Below the pieces are notes generated by a model, which did not search any database, was not told the DNA's origin, and worked only from the letters and a program-made list of their open reading frames with translations. Shown here one piece after another: positions 1 to 8,821 of a DNA stretch of 44,904 bases (positions within the stretch are counted from its first letter, which is position 1; each line of letters starts with the position of its first letter). This stretch comes from Staphylococcus caprae (GTDB lineage Bacteria > Bacillota > Bacilli > Staphylococcales > Staphylococcaceae), in the NCBI RefSeq assembly GCF_002902725.1, contig NZ_PPRT01000009.1:1-44904 (forward strand), written 5' to 3'. The translations under genes and the position numbers were made by a program.

Positions 1-223
1 TAAGTTTTGAAAACGTGTCAATTTCTTAAAAAATATTTGTAAAACGCATGTTATAAAGTCAAAGTAAGTTACAATAACAACTATGACAAAACAAATTAAT
101 AAAGTGATTTTCATTTTTGAAAAAAGGTTTTATAATAGTTTGGCATATTTAAAATTTTAAAAATTACGTTATACAGCTTAATTAACGTGGTAAAATGCAA
201 TATTAGAAATTGGAGGTGCAGTG
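1..223. promoter_or_regulatory. Upstream region of cudC
   Basis: This AT-rich stretch has no convincing gene. It must hold the cudC promoter and perhaps that of a gene to the left. An interrupted inverted repeat, ACGTTA at 166-171 and TAACGT at 183-188, lies 36 bases before the cudC start and could be an autoregulatory operator. A GTTA/TAAC dyad sits near 68-78. Operator roles are inference only. Confidence 0.3.
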
Positions 224-784
224 ATGACACGTTCAAATAGCGACGCGCACCAAGTTGAACAAGCCAAAGATTTAGTGATTAACTCAATTGGTGAAACGAT
301 GGATTTATACGGTATCAACCGCAGTGTCGGAAATTTATACGGCATTATGGTATTTGAAGGTAGTATGACTCTAGATGAAATGCGTCAACAACTTCAAATG
401 AGTAAACCAAGTATGAGTTCAGGTGTTAAGAAGCTTCAAGAATTTGATATTGTTAAACAGCAATTCACACGTGGAAGTCGTAAGCAACATTTTATTGCTG
501 AGAAAGATTTCTTTAATTTTTTCCGTAATTTCTTCACTCGAAAATGGGAACGAGAGATTGATACGAATATGGAGGCAATTAAAGATGCAGAAAAGATTAT
601 CAATCCACTTTTAAATAAAGATCATTTAGATGAAGCAGACAAAGAAGATGCGTTAAATGTTAAAGCACAATTAGATCATTCAAAAGTTTACTATGAATGG
701 TTAGCGCAACTTTGCGAGGCATTAGAAACTGGCGAAATATTTAAATACTTCCCAATTCCTGAACATAAAAATGAAGAAAATTAA
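224..784 (+). CDS. cudC: GbsR/MarR-family regulator of choline uptake and betaine synthesis (CudC-like)
   Basis: This 186-residue protein is a winged-helix regulator of the GbsR type, which in Bacillus and staphylococci senses choline and represses choline uptake and oxidation genes. The helix-turn-helix lies at about residues 45-85 (MTLDEMRQQLQMSKPSMSS, then KKLQEF and a wing with RGSRKQHF), followed by an acidic helical C-terminal domain of GbsR length. GTG at 221 is also in frame, but the GGAGG at 212-216 is correctly spaced for ATG at 224. The gene converges on the choline transporter cudT, and both share the terminator at 798-847. The family is clear. The cud assignment rests on that neighbour; the dehydrogenase genes are not in the window. 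Confidence 0.82.
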   Translation: MTRSNSDAHQVEQAKDLVINSIGETMDLYGINRSVGNLYGIMVFEGSMTLDEMRQQLQMSKPSMSSGVKKLQEFDIVKQQFTRGSRKQHFIAEKDFFNFFRNFFTRKWEREIDTNMEAIKDAEKIINPLLNKDHLDEADKEDALNVKAQLDHSKVYYEWLAQLCEALETGEIFKYFPIPEHKNEEN

Positions 785-797
785 GTTACGAAACATT

Positions 798-847
798 AAA
801 AAGCCAAGAGATTGTGACGTCAAAACGTCACCTTTCTCTTGGCTTTT
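798..847. terminator. Bidirectional terminator between cudC and cudT
   Basis: A long hairpin has outer arms AAAAGCCAAGAGA and TCTCTTGGCTTTT and an inner GTGACGT/ACGTCAC stem around CAAA. It carries A-runs on the left and T-runs on the right, so it can end both convergent genes. Confidence 0.85.
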
Positions 848-855
848 CTTTATAG

Positions 856-2478
856 TTATAGATTATCGTCTTCTGGTTTTTCTTTCACTTGAACAATTCT
901 AAGCGAACGACGTTCAACCTCTTTCAGTTTATCTGCACGCTTTTCAAGTTTAATCCTATCTCGACCCAATATGATTAAGAAGGAAATCATCATGAAGGCA
1001 AAGATAACGATTAATGGAACACTTGCTAAAATTGAAGCAGTTTTCAGTACTTGAAGTGCTCTTTCGCCACCCACTAACATGAGTGAGAATGGTAATAAAC
1101 ATAATGCGAATGCCCAAAATAGACGATTTGCTCTTAAAGGTTCACCGATAACTTTTTTCTGAGATGCAGCTGCTAAGATGTATGAACCAGAATCAAAGGT
1201 AGTTGCTAAGAATAAGAATGCTGAAATTAAGAATAAAATAATTGTAATTGTTGGGAATGGTAGTTGATGCATTACTTCGATAATCGTCGCTTCAGTACCA
1301 TGACTGTTTAAGTAATTAATAACATTAAACTGTTCAGTAATTTGTAGGTAAACTGCATAGTTACCAAAGATACCGAAGAATAACACACATCCTAACGTAC
1401 CATAACAGATTGTACCAAGAACGACTTCTTTCAGGGTACGACCTTTAGATATACGTGCGATGAATAAACCAATAAATGGCGCATATACTAACCACCAAGA
1501 CCAATAGAAAATTGTCCAATCTTGTGGGAAGTGTGTCTCTTTACGTCCGTGAATGCCTCCAAATGGTTCCATCCATGTCGCCATATGGAAGAAATCTCTT
1601 AGCATATTACCAAAGCCTGTCACAGTTGTTTCCATAATAAACACTGTTGGCCCTACAATAAATACAAAGGCTAAAAGTACAAATGAAAGCCACACGTTGA
1701 CGTCACTTAATTTTTGAATACCTTTTTTCAATCCAGTATAAGAACTAATTGCGAAAATAACTGTAATTGTTAAAAGAATGATTGAACGTAAAACCATGTT
1801 TGTTCCATCTAAACCAGTTAACTTTTCGACACCTGCTGAAATCATAGGAACACCTAGTGCTAATGATGTAGCGGCACCACCAAGTAAACCGAAGATGAAT
1901 AAAATATCTACTAATTTACCAACAAATTTATCTGTTTGGCCTTTTAAAATAGGTCGACAAGCTTGGCTGATCTTATATATTGGTTGTTTCTTAACGAATA
2001 CAAGATAGCCAATAGGTAATGCGGGAAGAACATAAATTGCCCATGCGATAGGGCCCCAATGGAACATACCGTATTGCGTAGCATATTGTAGTGCTTCGTC
2101 AGACATTGATTTCGCGCCGTTTGGTGGCACTTGATAATAGAATGCCCACTCTATGACACCCCAATATAAAATATCTGAACCGATACCAGCACAAAATAGC
2201 ATTGCAGCCCATGTGAAATTATTAAATTCTGGTTTGTCACTTGCCTTCCCTAACGTGACATTACCGTACTTACCAAATGCTATGTATAGAACGAAGCAGA
2301 ATATTGCAAGCCCCATAAATAAATACACAGAACCAATTGAATTTGAAATGGCACTATTGATATCTGTGATGATTGTTTCACTTGCTTTTGGAAAGGCCAT
2401 CATAGGTATAACAGCAAAAAGTAATACGACAACTACACCTATAAAGGTCGGCCAGTCCATAACTTTTTCCTTTTTCAA
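856..2478 (-). CDS. cudT: BCCT-family choline/betaine transporter (CudT-like)
   Basis: This is a 540-residue secondary transporter of the betaine/choline/carnitine family, which imports quaternary ammonium compounds using ion gradients. It has about 12 membrane segments, and the Trp-rich signature WSWWLVYAPFIG followed by LFIARISKGRT is the conserved TM8 region. A positively charged tail (RDRIKLEKRADKLKEVERRSL) closes the protein. An upstream in-frame ATG at 2520 exists, but the strong AGGGGG at about 2486-2490 precedes a TTG at 2478, giving an N terminus of LKKEKVMDWP. I therefore call the TTG start. Choline as substrate is inferred from the adjacent GbsR-type regulator. Glycine betaine cannot be excluded from sequence alone. 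Confidence 0.85.
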   Translation of the reverse strand: MKKEKVMDWPTFIGVVVVLLFAVIPMMAFPKASETIITDINSAISNSIGSVYLFMGLAIFCFVLYIAFGKYGNVTLGKASDKPEFNNFTWAAMLFCAGIGSDILYWGVIEWAFYYQVPPNGAKSMSDEALQYATQYGMFHWGPIAWAIYVLPALPIGYLVFVKKQPIYKISQACRPILKGQTDKFVGKLVDILFIFGLLGGAATSLALGVPMISAGVEKLTGLDGTNMVLRSIILLTITVIFAISSYTGLKKGIQKLSDVNVWLSFVLLAFVFIVGPTVFIMETTVTGFGNMLRDFFHMATWMEPFGGIHGRKETHFPQDWTIFYWSWWLVYAPFIGLFIARISKGRTLKEVVLGTICYGTLGCVLFFGIFGNYAVYLQITEQFNVINYLNSHGTEATIIEVMHQLPFPTITIILFLISAFLFLATTFDSGSYILAAASQKKVIGEPLRANRLFWAFALCLLPFSLMLVGGERALQVLKTASILASVPLIVIFAFMMISFLIILGRDRIKLEKRADKLKEVERRSLRIVQVKEKPEDDNL

Positions 2479-2798
2479 TTGTGATCCCCCTAATATTATT
2501 TTATGAATCGTGTTGTTCAATTACGCTCAATTTTTATTGATTCACAAAAATGACAATAACGAAGTTTTAATAATAATGCAAATTCCATACAAATATTTTA
2601 GATGACTTGATTGAATATTTATATAGTTTTAAACATTTTGATGTTCATACAAAATGACTATGACAACAGTGTTAAATTAAAATTTAACAAAATGAACGAA
2701 CTTTACAGAATGTTCTCTTTGGATTTTTATGCACTTTTATTAAATAATTATTTATTTTCAAAAATGTATTTCTTCATCAAAGTATTTCAATTTTTTCA
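2479..2798. other. Gap upstream of cudT
   Basis: This is AT-rich DNA with the cudT ribosome-binding site at about 2486-2490. A plus-strand open frame at 2611-2868 has no ribosome-binding site and runs through the following terminator, so it is not called. I see nothing else definable. Confidence 0.4.
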
Positions 2799-2842
2799 AA
2801 TTCAAACTACTTCCCCATTTGATTGGAAAAGTAGTTTGAATT
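2799..2842 (-). terminator. Terminator of the Dcu-like carrier gene
   Basis: A 14-base perfect stem, AATTCAAACTACTT with AAGTAGTTTGAATT, begins 12 bases after the carrier stop codon. The T-run beyond it on the minus strand is only moderate. Confidence 0.7.
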
Positions 2843-2853
2843 TCATCTCAATT

Positions 2854-4152
2854 TTAATATCCCAATAATGTTTTAATTAGGAATCCTATAATGATAGATA
2901 CAGTAATAACGAAAAATCCTGGTACGATGAAGCTTGTTGGTCTCGTTCGTCCCGTTTCGTCCAGTTCAACAGCAAAAAGTAATGTAGGTTGTGCGGGTAT
3001 AACAAAGTTAACATTTAATGTTTGGACCATTGCGACAAAATAAATAGGTGGTATACCTATACTCATTACAATTGGCACCATTATTGAAGCTGTCGCAGTT
3101 TGTGAAATGACAATCATTGCAACCACAGATACTAAGATAATGACTAACCAAGGAACCTGACTAACAGTTTGACCAATGTCATTTTTTAATATCTTTAAGT
3201 TTTGAGGTGCATTAAAGATTGTAGCTCCTAACCAACCTGGTCCTAATACTGCAAACAACGCTCCCATCGCTGACTGCGTAATATGTGATGAAAGAATCTC
3301 AGACGTATTAATTTTAATTAATAGTAAGTTGATTGCTGCGCTTAAGTACATAAAGAATTGTACAATCTCTGTCATTTCAACTTTTACTATCTTTCCATTT
3401 ACATTAAATTCTGGCATCAGATGTGGAAATATACCAAACGTTAAAATTCCCATAACACAAAGTAGAAAGGCTAGCACGCCTATTTTTACTTTTCCTGAAA
3501 ATTCATTCTCAAGTTCAACCTCTGGAATTTGAACTAAACGCTCTGAATCACCACGTACTTTCTCTTTACGTCCGACAAACGTACAGAACACACTCAGTAA
3601 TAGCATACTAATGAGCGCTGTTGGTAATACAATACTCAAATATTTCCCCATTGAGATATGATAACCCGCTAAAACTGAAATAATATAAGCAGTTGCTGAA
3701 GCAGCGGGACTACAAAGTAATGCCAAATTGGCAGTCAATACTGAAGCAGTCAATGCACGTTTAGGTTGAATGTGTGCTTTCTGAGCAGTCTTCGCAATAA
3801 TCGGTTCTAAAGATAAAGCGATATTCGCTGTGCCGATCCCAAACACGAATAGGAACACAATCATTGGCGCTATAAAAATAATAGATTTGGGAAAACGTTC
3901 AATCACACGTGATGCAATATAAACTAAGTAGTCGATACCGCCAGTAGCTTGAAGTGTCCCACCTGCGATGCCGATAGAAAGTATAATTAAAACTGCTGTA
4001 ACAGGGGCTGAACCTGGAGGTGATTGAAATACAAATATCATGATCAGCTGTGCGACTATGGCAAAGATACCACAACCAAGCGCACCGGCTGTTCTAAGTC
4101 CTAATAGTATCGCTAGAATCATTATGATGATTTCTATGATAAACAATAACAT
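2854..4152 (-). CDS. Anaerobic C4-dicarboxylate transporter, Dcu (DcuA/DcuB) family
   Basis: This 432-residue, highly hydrophobic protein matches Dcu carriers in length (430-446) and landmarks. The N terminus has an ILAILLGLRTAGALGCG segment. Then come GIAGGTLQATGGIDYLV, the FPKSIIFIAPMIVFLFVFGIGTANIALSLEPIIAK block, and AHIQPKRALTAS with CSPAASATA. Dcu carriers exchange fumarate, malate, aspartate and succinate during anaerobic growth in enterobacteria. GGAGATC lies before the ATG at 4152. Its neighbour nrdDG also serves oxygen-free growth, although the repeat-containing gap separates them. Substrate direction and specificity cannot be read from sequence. Confidence 0.8.
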   Translation of the reverse strand: MLLFIIEIIIMILAILLGLRTAGALGCGIFAIVAQLIMIFVFQSPPGSAPVTAVLIILSIGIAGGTLQATGGIDYLVYIASRVIERFPKSIIFIAPMIVFLFVFGIGTANIALSLEPIIAKTAQKAHIQPKRALTASVLTANLALLCSPAASATAYIISVLAGYHISMGKYLSIVLPTALISMLLLSVFCTFVGRKEKVRGDSERLVQIPEVELENEFSGKVKIGVLAFLLCVMGILTFGIFPHLMPEFNVNGKIVKVEMTEIVQFFMYLSAAINLLLIKINTSEILSSHITQSAMGALFAVLGPGWLGATIFNAPQNLKILKNDIGQTVSQVPWLVIILVSVVAMIVISQTATASIMVPIVMSIGIPPIYFVAMVQTLNVNFVIPAQPTLLFAVELDETGRTRPTSFIVPGFFVITVSIIIGFLIKTLLGY

Positions 4153-4419
4153 GGAAGGATCTCCTTACTCTTGATGAACGAATTTAGTCATTACCTATAT
4201 TTTATCATTTAAAGATGTAATAAGTATATATATAACAAGAATATTATTATTCTTCGCTTTAACAACGTTTAATCATTATCACTTTTCATCATTATCGTCG
4301 TTTCATTTATTTGAAATTTCATGTTAGATATAAAAAAGGATAGTCTGATACATAATTATCTAAAAATAAAAGCAGTAAGATGATTTCAATAAGGATTCAT
4401 CTCACTGCTACATTTATAT
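4153..4419. other. Gap upstream of the Dcu-like gene
   Basis: This is AT-rich intergenic DNA holding the carrier promoter region. A run of alternating TA at about 4228-4236 is visible. I identify no operator or small gene here. Confidence 0.35.
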
Positions 4420-4527
4420 TCAATACTTCGTATTGCTTAGGCTCCCTTGCCGCGGGCATGCGTCTTGAGACTACAGGCTCAAGACGCATGCTATTCCTGC
4501 AGGCGTGTCGCCATCAATACTTCGTAT
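4420..4527. repeat. Palindromic intergenic repeat element flanked by 14-base direct repeats
   Basis: A GC-rich block sits in AT-rich DNA. Its centre is a 14-base perfect hairpin, GCATGCGTCTTGAG (4456-4469) with CTCAAGACGCATGC (4478-4491), and an eight-base loop. Direct repeats TCAATACTTCGTAT lie at 4420-4433 and 4514-4527 on either side. It is about 30 bases beyond the nrdG stop codon (4559) and may act as its terminator, although no T-run follows. The layout resembles a non-coding mobile repeat such as a MITE or REP-like unit, but I cannot name a family. Confidence 0.6.
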
Positions 4528-4558
4528 ATTTTTCAAAATTAGACTTTCACCCGCTTCT

Positions 4559-5092
4559 TCAAGACACATATTCAATAATGCCGTCATGTTGTAACGAATC
4601 ATGAACGTTGATGACACGCTGATTTAACGATCCTTTATACGGCAAATTAGGTTTATAAAGTTGGTACATAAAAAGCCCATCTACTAATACATCAGTAAGT
4701 TCTAGTAATTCTCGACGTTCATCTGTTTGATGTTTTAAATATTCAAAAAGAAACCCAGTCCATATCCAAATTGTTTTACTGTGTCCGAACCGTTGTCTAA
4801 AAGCACGGGCAATGCGTAACGTAATATTTAAGTTACAAAATGGTTCTCCACCTAAAATACTTAATCCTGAAATATAGGAAGGCTCACAATTCTCCAATAT
4901 TTCCTCTAAAATATCTTCTGAAAATGTTTCACCATATTTAAAATTTTGTGCCTTCTCGTTATAGCATTTTTTACATTGGAAAGGACAACCAGAAACATAC
5001 ACACTACAACGGACGCCTTCACCATCAACAAAACTGTGACTTTCAATTTTCGCGATATGATTCTGTCCAGTTTTAATGTCTAATAGACTCAT
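4559..5092 (-). CDS. nrdG: Anaerobic ribonucleotide reductase activating protein
   Basis: This 177-residue radical-SAM activase generates the glycyl radical on NrdD. The N-terminal half carries the [4Fe-4S] motif CPFQCKKC, followed by YNEKAQNF and the glycine-rich LSILGGEPF SAM-binding strand. The ATG at 5092 overlaps the nrdD stop codon as ATGA, showing translational coupling. A longer in-frame start at 5188 would lie inside nrdD and encodes a non-conserved arginine-rich extension, so I reject it. Confidence 0.95.
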   Translation of the reverse strand: MSLLDIKTGQNHIAKIESHSFVDGEGVRCSVYVSGCPFQCKKCYNEKAQNFKYGETFSEDILEEILENCEPSYISGLSILGGEPFCNLNITLRIARAFRQRFGHSKTIWIWTGFLFEYLKHQTDERRELLELTDVLVDGLFMYQLYKPNLPYKGSLNQRVINVHDSLQHDGIIEYVS

Positions 5093-6939
5093 GAGCGTGG
5101 TTCCTTCATATGTTTGACTCTTGCGCAAATTTCTTTCTGACGTCCTTCGATGACAGGTCTTTGAACAGGATTTCCTAAATAGCCACATGTTCGTTTAACA
5201 ACATCGACAGTTTTAGGGTCGCTATTGCCACAATGTGGACATTTATAACCATTTTCAGTCGTTTCAAAATCCCCGTCATAATCACATTTATAACAATGAT
5301 CAATTGGTATATTTGTTCCTAAATATCCAACTTTATCGTATGAATAGTCCCATACTGCTTCTAAAGCTTTGAGATTATGGTTCAATTTAGGATATTCACA
5401 ATAGTGTATGAAACCTCCACTAGCGTAGTAAGGGTAATCCTTTTCAAAATCTAACTTCTCAAAAGGTGTGACATCTTTACGTACGTCGTAATGGAATGAA
5501 TTCTGATAGTAACCTTTGTCAGTGATATCAGGTATATCACCAAAACGTTCTCTATCTAATCGACAGAATCGGTCTGTTAACGACTCACTTGGCGTGCTAT
5601 AAATACTGAACCAAATATCATATTTTTCTGTCCATTCGTTCTGATAATGTTTCATCTCTCTAAGGATATCTAATGTAAACGTCTTAGCTTCTTGATTACT
5701 TTCCCAATCTGGTCCGTAAAACATTGTAGCTGCTTCATATAAGCCTATGTAACCCATTGAAATCGTAGCACGTTGTTGCTTAAATAGTGCGTCTACGTCT
5801 TCTGATGCTTTCAATTTGTATTTAAAAGCACCACTTTTGTATAAGATAGGCGCATTATTAGGTATCGCATCTTTTAAACGTTCAATTCTGTACACTAACG
5901 CATCATGCATGAGTTCCATTCTTTTTTCGAAAATATCCCAAAACATATTCATGTCACCATTAGACTCAATAGCAATTCTTGGAACATTCAATGTAACGAC
6001 ACCAAGGTTACAGCGTCCATTATTTTCAAAATGACCCTCAGCATCTTTCCAACTAGGTAAGAATGAGCGACAACCCATCGGCGCTTTGAAATCACCTAAT
6101 AACTCAATAAGTTTATCGTAATTGAGAATATCAGGGTACATACGTTTCGTAGAACATTCTAGTGCGAGTTGTTTAATGTCATAGTTTGGATCAGTAGGAT
6201 TAAAGTTAACACCTTTCTTTATTGAAAATACTAGTTTAGGGAAAATGGCAGTCATACGATCTTTACCAAGCCCTTTAATTCGTGTACGTAAAATAGCCTG
6301 TTGAATTTTACGGCTTAATTCATCTGTACCAAGTCCAAATCCTAATGTTACAAACGGTGTTTGTCCATTTGAAGTATAAAGCGTATTGATTTCATACTCT
6401 AAACTTTCAATCGCGTCTCCAATGTCTTTTGTAACTTGTTTATCTACGTAGGCCTCTAATTTATCCGGTTGAACAAATTCTTGAGCTACTTCACGGTGAT
6501 GTTGTGCGTTCAGTTGAGCATATGTACTTAATAATTCGTCTACACGGTCGACTGTACAGCCACCATACTGACTACTAGACACATTTGCGATGATTTGAAC
6601 AAGTTGTGCTGAGGCAGTTTGTATTGATTTAGGAGAAGTGACATGTGCGTTGCCTATTTCAAATCCATTTTCCAACATATCTTTCGCGTCAATTAAGCAG
6701 CAATTCGTTAGTGGTTGAAAAGGATGATAGTCTAAATCATGGAAATGTATATCTCCTGACAAATGTGCTTCGGCAACTTGTTTAGGAAGTAAATGTTCGA
6801 GTGCATAGGACTTTGATACAGTGCCTGCTGTTAAATCTCTCATTGTTGAGAATGTATTACTATCTTTATTTGCATTTTCATTTAATATAGTAGGATCTTT
6901 AGTAATTAATCGAGTTAACGATTGCTCTAATGTCGTCAT
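5089..6939 (-). CDS. nrdD: Anaerobic (class III) ribonucleoside-triphosphate reductase
   Basis: This 616-residue glycyl-radical enzyme makes deoxyribonucleotides without oxygen. An ATP-cone-free N terminus leads into the catalytic barrel. A zinc site (CYKCDYDGDF, then CPHCG) and the radical loop RTCGYLG lie near the C terminus, with the radical glycine at about residue 586. The start is ATG at 6939, spaced properly from AGGTG; an in-frame GTG at 6948 overlaps that ribosome-binding site. Two NrdR boxes lie just upstream, so control by the NrdR repressor is expected. nrdG follows with a four-base overlap. Confidence 0.97.
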   Translation of the reverse strand: MTTLEQSLTRLITKDPTILNENANKDSNTFSTMRDLTAGTVSKSYALEHLLPKQVAEAHLSGDIHFHDLDYHPFQPLTNCCLIDAKDMLENGFEIGNAHVTSPKSIQTASAQLVQIIANVSSSQYGGCTVDRVDELLSTYAQLNAQHHREVAQEFVQPDKLEAYVDKQVTKDIGDAIESLEYEINTLYTSNGQTPFVTLGFGLGTDELSRKIQQAILRTRIKGLGKDRMTAIFPKLVFSIKKGVNFNPTDPNYDIKQLALECSTKRMYPDILNYDKLIELLGDFKAPMGCRSFLPSWKDAEGHFENNGRCNLGVVTLNVPRIAIESNGDMNMFWDIFEKRMELMHDALVYRIERLKDAIPNNAPILYKSGAFKYKLKASEDVDALFKQQRATISMGYIGLYEAATMFYGPDWESNQEAKTFTLDILREMKHYQNEWTEKYDIWFSIYSTPSESLTDRFCRLDRERFGDIPDITDKGYYQNSFHYDVRKDVTPFEKLDFEKDYPYYASGGFIHYCEYPKLNHNLKALEAVWDYSYDKVGYLGTNIPIDHCYKCDYDGDFETTENGYKCPHCGNSDPKTVDVVKRTCGYLGNPVQRPVIEGRQKEICARVKHMKEPRS

Positions 6940-6951
6940 TTTTATCACCTT

Positions 6952-6999
6952 TCTCTATATATAGTATCTATTTTTAAAATATAACACTATATATAGTAT
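6952..6999 (-). promoter_or_regulatory. Tandem NrdR boxes upstream of nrdDG
   Basis: Two 16-base near-palindromes with the core CTATATATAG lie at 6952-6967 and 6984-6999. Both fit the published NrdR consensus acaCwAtATaTwGtgt. Their starts are 32 bases apart, about three helical turns, the usual arrangement for NrdR box pairs. The proximal box lies only 12 bases from the nrdD start codon. Confidence 0.85.
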
Positions 7000-7096
7000 T
7001 ACAATGAATAACCTAGTCGTTCACAGAAACGTCACAAAGAGTTTAACTTTTAGTGAACTATATGTATGACGAATAGATTGTTGCAGACAATTAAAA

Positions 7097-7138
7097 AATG
7101 TCCTAACAAATGACAATTAATTCAAGTGTTAGGACATT
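7097..7138 (-). terminator. Terminator of the 96-residue membrane protein gene
   Basis: Arms AATGTCCTAACA and TGTTAGGACATT form a 12-base stem, followed on the minus strand by a T-run. It starts 14 bases after the stop codon. Confidence 0.85.
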
Positions 7139-7152
7139 CATATTTGTTTAAA

Positions 7153-7443
7153 TTATTTATTTTTATCTTCTATATTATGATTATGAGCAAATTTATCTTT
7201 AGCCTTATCAGCTTCATGATGTGTTTTGTCTTTAGTTTGATTTTCTAATGTGTCTGTTTCATCATCTGTATGCCCTTTTGCCATTTCAAGATTCTTCTCC
7301 GTATTCTTACGTTTTTCGGCTTTTGAACGTTTATCATAAGCACGTTCTTCATAGACTGAACCTACCGTTAATATGAGTATGACAGCAATAGTAACAATGA
7401 TAATTACTGCTAATATAATCCACATCCAAATATTAAATTCCAT
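7153..7443 (-). CDS. Small membrane protein with long charged tail, function unknown
   Basis: The 96-residue product has one N-terminal membrane helix (about residues 5-28, IWMWIILAVIIIVTIAVILI). A lysine/glutamate/aspartate-rich hydrophilic tail with several histidines follows and is probably cytoplasmic. A GAGGATGGTG sequence lies upstream of the ATG. It stands alone between nrdDG and the CHAP gene with its own terminator. I recognise no family. Confidence 0.7.
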   Translation of the reverse strand: MEFNIWMWIILAVIIIVTIAVILILTVGSVYEERAYDKRSKAEKRKNTEKNLEMAKGHTDDETDTLENQTKDKTHHEADKAKDKFAHNHNIEDKNK

Positions 7444-7582
7444 GCGGTTTCACCATCCTCAACACTTTTTAGTTAGTTTAATGCTATTCTTAGTTGTGTT
7501 TTCCCTTAAATAACGTGTTCAATCACATAAGACTATGTATTGTTGATGGCTATTCCATTTTTTCTAAAATAAATGCAAAAAA

Positions 7583-7610
7583 AGCCACGAACCTCTACCG
7601 ATTCGTGACT
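7583..7610 (-). terminator. Terminator of the SsaA-like gene
   Basis: A nine-base stem with one mismatch (AGTCACGAA with TTCGTGGCT) is followed on the minus strand by seven T residues. Confidence 0.85.
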
Positions 7611-7640
7611 TCAGCATTAATTATATTTGTTGATACAAAA

Positions 7641-8417
7641 TTATGAAATATAGTTATAAGAGCTTGCTTGGCTAGCTGAAATTGTACGTGTAGATACAAC
7701 ACCAGGTCCGCCGTTATAGTTCATTTCAGATACTTTTATTGAACCGTCGCTGTTTACATTTTCAACATATGCAACGTGACCGAAAGCACCTTGTGATGTT
7801 TGCATTACCGCACCTTGTTTAGGTTTGTTATTTACTGTGTATCCGTCTTGTGCAGCTGCATTAGCCCAGTTATTAGCGTTGCCCCATGTAGAACCGATTT
7901 TACCGCCTACTTTGTCAAATACATAATAAGTACATTGACCTGAAGTATAAAGGTTTGAACCTGAAGATGTTTGGCCTGAGAATGCAGCTGATGAATGGTT
8001 TGAAGATTGTTGTGTTGGTGCAGATTGTGTAGTAACTTTAACGTTTCTGTCTGAAGTTGAATAGCTTGCACCTAAACCTCCGCCATTGTTGTTTGATTGA
8101 TATGATTGAGTTTGGTTGTTATTTGAACCATTGTAATTGTAGCTATAATAATTATTTGAATTATAGTTTTGAGTGCCTTGGTTAGCATTTGAGTAGTTAG
8201 CGTTATTTCCTTGTTGAGCTAGATTAGGGCTCCAGTTACCTTGCCAATTGTAGTGATAATTACCTTGTTGATCAATTGTATAAGTGTAGCTGTATGAATA
8301 AGGATCATTAGGGTTATATCCGTTATTGTTATTTTCCGCTGCATCTGCATCATGTTGCATGAAACCGAATGTTGCAATACCTGCTGTTGCGATTGTAGCT
8401 GTAGCGATTTTTTTCAT
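7641..8417 (-). CDS. ssaA: Secreted CHAP-domain peptidoglycan hydrolase, SsaA-like
   Basis: This 258-residue secreted protein has a signal peptide ([19 protein letters not shown], cleaved near ADA-A at 25-27) and a long Asn/Tyr/Gln/Gly-rich middle region. A C-terminal CHAP domain occupies about residues 155-258. CHAP domains are Cys/His amidases or endopeptidases that cut the peptide part of peptidoglycan. Visible catalytic candidates are Cys162 in SGQCTYY and His214 in FGHVAYVE, with an acidic/Asn partner in SEMNYN. The architecture is that of staphylococcal secretory antigen SsaA, a WalRK-regulated family. A matching WalR-type site lies upstream at 8559-8575. Several SsaA paralogues exist per genome, so the exact orthologue is uncertain. 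Confidence 0.88.
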   Translation of the reverse strand: MKKIATATIATAGIATFGFMQHDADAAENNNNGYNPNDPYSYSYTYTIDQQGNYHYNWQGNWSPNLAQQGNNANYSNANQGTQNYNSNNYYSYNYNGSNNNQTQSYQSNNNGGGLGASYSTSDRNVKVTTQSAPTQQSSNHSSAAFSGQTSSGSNLYTSGQCTYYVFDKVGGKIGSTWGNANNWANAAAQDGYTVNNKPKQGAVMQTSQGAFGHVAYVENVNSDGSIKVSEMNYNGGPGVVSTRTISASQASSYNYIS

Positions 8418-8733
8418 TTTTAATATCCTCCTAAATTTTGTATATCTTTAACTATCTCGTGGCTACCTTCAATTTTCTATTTGCAATATCATTTTAATTT
8501 TTCTTCGTTAATTAACGACAAGACACACTCTAACAGACACACAACCATTTGTGGGCGATGTTAATGCTTTGTAAATGAATCATAATAATGTAACGCTTTC
8601 TTGTAAAAATGATGTTTGATTTTTACAGAATATAATTTACTTTCATGACAGGAGTTATAGTATTTTATTCAACAATGTTGTACGAACTGTTGTAATTTAT
8701 CTGATAATTTTACAACCTTATTTTTTCATAAAA
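8418..8733. promoter_or_regulatory. ssaA-like gene upstream region
   Basis: The gap holds the ribosome-binding site of the CHAP gene (AGGAGG at about 8427-8432) and, presumably, a long 5-prime leader. It also holds the WalR-type site listed separately. No small gene with a ribosome-binding site was seen. Confidence 0.5.
8559..8575 (+). promoter_or_regulatory. WalR (YycF)-type binding site
   Basis: TGTTAA-TGCTT-TGTAAA matches the established WalR consensus of two TGTWAH hexamers separated by five bases. It lies about 140 bases upstream of the CHAP gene, whose family is a typical WalRK target. Confidence 0.7.
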
Positions 8734-8761
8734 AAGAGGTGAAACTTACGTTCCACCTCTT
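8734..8761 (-). terminator. Terminator of the M20 deacylase gene
   Basis: Arms AAGAGGTGaAAC and GTTcCACCTCTT form a stem with one mismatch, followed on the minus strand by five T residues. Confidence 0.85.
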
Positions 8762-8821
8762 AAGAGTTAATCATCTTTTTACTATACGTATGACTATAAT
8801 ACATTGCCTTCATGATTGTTC

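Noticed and set aside
2611..2868. 85-residue frame in the gap before the Dcu-like gene
   Set aside because: No ribosome-binding site, poor composition and it runs through a terminator hairpin.
4380..4604. 74-residue frame across the palindromic repeat
   Set aside because: It is created by the repeat itself and lacks a ribosome-binding site.
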